Positions 61,567 through 64,000 of a DNA stretch of 64,000 nucleotides are shown piece by piece. The position numbers were made by a program, and so were the translations under genes. The stretch is from Ignavibacteriales bacterium (GTDB taxonomy: Bacteria; Bacteroidota; Ignavibacteria; Ignavibacteriales; Ignavibacteriaceae), in assembly GCA_020061465.1 (NCBI GenBank), contig JAGUYG010000016.1, positions 1 through 64,000 on the forward strand. The letters run 5' to 3'. Position 1 is the stretch's first letter. Each line of letters begins with the position of its first letter. The notes under the pieces are model-generated. The model had not been told where the DNA came from, ran no database searches, and saw only the letters and a program-made list of their open reading frames with translations.

Positions 61567-63146
61567 TTATTCTCCTTTAAATGAAAAATGCTTTCTGAAT
61601 ACGCCCCTTTATCTTTCTCGGTTCTATTCAAAACCGGTCTTTTAAATTGCTGAACTATTCTCATTCCAGCTTTTTCAGCAATAGTCGGATAAAAATTATA
61701 TTTATCGTTAGCAACAAGAAAGACATTATAATCTTCAGCTAAAAAGTTTTTACAATTATTCAAAACTTTAGTAATTCCCTCAACATAAGATTCTTTAGCT
61801 TCACGGCTCTGTCCTTTGGAGAGCGGACCAATTTCCAATTCGTCATGCCGTTCAAATCCGAACAAACTATATGCATACTCATGCTGTTCGTGGTAATTTA
61901 TCAAGCCGACATACGGCGGACTCGAAAATATTCCAGCTATTTTTTGTTTCTTCAACTGTTTTTCAAAATCCGGATTGATTTTTTCTACGGCATCAAACAG
62001 ATCAATCGTTCTGCCGTCGCCGGTATAGCAATGTTGATAAGTTTGAGTTCTCAAGGAATTAAATTCTGTTACTCTCTTTAAAGTATCTTTTGAATATCTG
62101 TCCCACCAACTTAAAATAGAAAACAGAGGTTTGCATATTTTTCCATGTTTTGAGCAATAGTAAGTTGTTGAAATTGGTTCAATCAACGTAGCAAGATCAG
62201 AGTGTGTTGTGGCACGGCACGAACGAATTGTACGGCTAAGAATAATGGTAGCAATTTTTTTCGTTGTCTGGTTTTTAATCTTTTTTATTAATCCAAAAAC
62301 AAAGTCTATCTCTGTCCGAACATGTTTTAGATACCATCTATCTAAAAAACTATCCGATTTCTCTTGCTTTAATTCAATCCCGTATTCATTTATTAACTTT
62401 TTATATACCGGCAAGTATTCTTTTTCTTTCTCCGCTCCATATTGATCTTCATTGATAGTCCCGAACCGGACTTTTCTCTTAAAATCCGGTGAAGGGAAAT
62501 ATTCATTGTTAAATTTTGATAGCTCTTCAAGAAGTTTCTGTTCAAATTTCACTGTATTGGAACCTACTATAAATTGTCTAAGAGCTTCCGAAATTTTCTT
62601 CAGCTCATTGTTCAAATCGTACAGATCATATTTACCAACTTTAACATTGCTTATCAGGGAATTAAAAGCCGAAATGTCTATTCCAATTGCGTGCATACCA
62701 AGTTCATTGGATTGAACAAGTGTTGTTCCGCTGCCGCAGAAAGGGTCGAGAATTATGTCTCCTTTTTTAAAGTAAATTTCTTTTTTGAATTCGTCGGTAT
62801 GGCTGTTTAAAAAATATTCAACTAGCTGCGGAATGAATTTCCCTTTATAGGGATGTAGCCGGTGAACATGTTTAGTTGTTTCTGCCTCTTTATATTGCTC
62901 AAATGACAAATGCCAGTCAATATTATCACCAAGTTTTTCTTTCCAGTTTAATTGTCGATTACCATAAAAAGATTTATAATAATTAAGCAATTCAGATTTA
63001 TTTACATAAGTATTTCCGTTATCCGCGTATTTTTTGATCCTTCCATAATTCACCAAATATGCAATATTCGAAGACGTAACTTTTCGTTTCAGTTCAACAC
63101 TGATCCATTCACTCGCTTCTTTTATGGTTATTAATTCACTTTGCAT
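61563..63146 (-). CDS. Alpha-class-order DNA amino-methyltransferase
   Basis: A 527-residue methyltransferase with an N-terminal helix-turn-helix/excisionase-like segment (~5-60, TIKEASEWISVELKRKVTS). Motif I LDPFCGSGTT (133-142) comes first and motif IV FSSPPYVG (407-414) near the end, with the target-recognition region between them: the alpha-class order. It modifies N4-C or N6-A. Its stop overlaps the TdeIII-like nuclease start by 4 nt, making a second complete restriction-modification system. The gene starts 7 nt after queC; its ribosome-binding site lies at the end of queC. Confidence 0.92.
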   Translation of the reverse strand: MQSELITIKEASEWISVELKRKVTSSNIAYLVNYGRIKKYADNGNTYVNKSELLNYYKSFYGNRQLNWKEKLGDNIDWHLSFEQYKEAETTKHVHRLHPYKGKFIPQLVEYFLNSHTDEFKKEIYFKKGDIILDPFCGSGTTLVQSNELGMHAIGIDISAFNSLISNVKVGKYDLYDLNNELKKISEALRQFIVGSNTVKFEQKLLEELSKFNNEYFPSPDFKRKVRFGTINEDQYGAEKEKEYLPVYKKLINEYGIELKQEKSDSFLDRWYLKHVRTEIDFVFGLIKKIKNQTTKKIATIILSRTIRSCRATTHSDLATLIEPISTTYYCSKHGKICKPLFSILSWWDRYSKDTLKRVTEFNSLRTQTYQHCYTGDGRTIDLFDAVEKINPDFEKQLKKQKIAGIFSSPPYVGLINYHEQHEYAYSLFGFERHDELEIGPLSKGQSREAKESYVEGITKVLNNCKNFLAEDYNVFLVANDKYNFYPTIAEKAGMRIVQQFKRPVLNRTEKDKGAYSESIFHLKENK

Positions 63147-63153
63147 TTTGAAC

Positions 63154-63846
63154 CTAAATATACTTCGGTTTTACCTTATAAGGAATCACATCCTCCACCC
63201 CCGCCTGCTGAAACCCTCTCAATCTCAATGCGCAGCTATCGCATACCCCGCAGGCTTCGTCTTCATTTTGATAGCACGACCATGTAAGATGCAATGGTGC
63301 GTTTAGTTCAATTCCTTTTTTGACAATTTCCGATTTCGAATAATGTATTATCGGTGTTACAATTTTTATCTTTGTTTCCGGCTTAGTGCCTGCTTTGATT
63401 GCATTCTCAAATGCTTCAAAAAATTCAGGACGGCAGTCAGGGTAACCGGATGAATCTTCAAAAACAGCTCCGACAAAAACAGCTTCGGCATTTAATACTT
63501 CAGCCCAGCTTACGCATACAGATAATATGTTTGCGTTTCTAAACGGAACATAAGACGTAGGAATTTTCTTTGACGATAAATTTGCAAGAGAAATATTTAT
63601 ACTCGCATCAGTGAGCGATGAACCGCCGATTTGAGCGAGATGTTTGAGATCAACAATTAATCGCTTCTCAATATTATAATAATCGGCGATATCGTTGAAT
63701 GCCTTCAGTTCTCTCCTCTCGGTTTTTTGCCCGTAATTAATATGAACAGCCGCCAGCGAGTAATCTTTTGCTGCAATTGCTGCTGTAACACAGCTATCCA
63801 TTCCGCCGCTCATTGCAACTACGGCTATTTTATTTTTTCTATTCAA
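63154..63846 (-). CDS. queC: 7-cyano-7-deazaguanine synthase QueC
   Basis: It converts 7-carboxy-7-deazaguanine to preQ0 using ATP and ammonia, upstream of QueF in queuosine synthesis. The 230-residue protein has the PP-loop SGGMDS (13-18) and four zinc-binding cysteines C191, C199, C202 and C205 (SCYQNEDEACGVCDSC). It is first in the long minus-strand run queC - RM - RM - queF - glnD - murI. queD, queE and tgt are not in the window. Confidence 0.97.
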   Translation of the reverse strand: MNRKNKIAVVAMSGGMDSCVTAAIAAKDYSLAAVHINYGQKTERRELKAFNDIADYYNIEKRLIVDLKHLAQIGGSSLTDASINISLANLSSKKIPTSYVPFRNANILSVCVSWAEVLNAEAVFVGAVFEDSSGYPDCRPEFFEAFENAIKAGTKPETKIKIVTPIIHYSKSEIVKKGIELNAPLHLTWSCYQNEDEACGVCDSCALRLRGFQQAGVEDVIPYKVKPKYI

Positions 63847-63988
63847 ATTATATCGGTTTAATATTGTGTATGTTAAAATAATAAATTCATCTATGCGAAT
63901 AAATTATTATCAGTAATTGGAGTAGTAAGCGGCATCCACTATTTTTGGAAACCTATTTACATTTTAATCTTATTTATTGAGGGAAACA

Positions 63989-64000
63989 ATGCGAAAAAAA
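63989..64000 (+). CDS. Start of a gene running off the right edge
   Basis: GAGGGAAACA precedes an ATG that reads M-R-K-K to the last base. The good ribosome-binding site and the promoter-like AT-rich upstream region (divergent from queC) suggest a real gene start. Product cannot be judged. Confidence 0.5.

Overview
This 64 kb window is AT-rich bacterial chromosome from the FCB group. The best match is Ignavibacteria (Bacteroidota/Chlorobi side) or a close relative. The evidence is a secreted protein ending in a type IX secretion C-terminal domain with an NYPNPFNP motif, families common in that group (DUF3078, DUF6132, MmcQ/YjbR), and many short palindromic intergenic repeats. No rRNA, tRNA, CRISPR array, prophage or transposase gene was found.

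Layout. 0-9.3 kb: the 3' end of a large T9SS cargo gene, truA, an aldo/keto reductase, an unusual duplicated His-rich secreted protein, an MmcQ-type protein, and a haem operon transcribed hemH-hemG-hemB. 9.8-20.9 kb: housekeeping and envelope genes (LolA-like protein, HAD phosphatase, M49 peptidase lipoprotein, VOC protein, alpha/beta hydrolase, DUF3078 protein, glycogen synthase), a Phd/ParE toxin-antitoxin pair, a dCMP deaminase, an EamA transporter and a small outer-membrane protein. 21.3-32.2 kb: a histidine kinase/response regulator pair, an ABC exporter, two tiny membrane proteins, an AGCS symporter, a GH47 alpha-mannosidase-like enzyme, and a small secreted-protein gene whose signal peptide is split by a 348-bp repeat-rich insertion flanked by an 8-bp direct repeat. 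32.3-49.3 kb: signalling genes. Two sensor kinases precede a lipoprotein + TPR operon driven by a good sigma-54 promoter. Beyond it is a minus-strand run of peptide-ABC-transporter genes (binding protein, two permeases) overlapping a Ser/Thr kinase-ATPase-TPR giant and a sigma-54 activator. The two matching ATPase genes diverge from it. 49.8-54.4 kb: a 54-aa protein, a lysine-2,3-aminomutase family enzyme, MGMT, an Nfu protein and an asparaginase. 54.9-63.8 kb: a long minus-strand run from queC to murI. Two type II restriction-modification systems are wedged between queC and queF, and a GC-rich multi-hairpin element sits at the 3' end of one restriction gene.

How genes work together. The most interesting unit is the 36.2-49.3 kb block. 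It can be read as a sensing circuit: peptide-type transporter, then a Ser/Thr kinase with STAND-like ATPase and TPR domains, then a sigma-54 activator without a normal receiver Asp, then a sigma-54 promoter with upstream inverted repeats in front of the lipoprotein/TPR operon. The gene order, the overlap and the promoter are seen in the sequence; the signal path is inference. The second theme is dispersed palindromic repeats: at least six families, one of which has visibly inserted into a gene.
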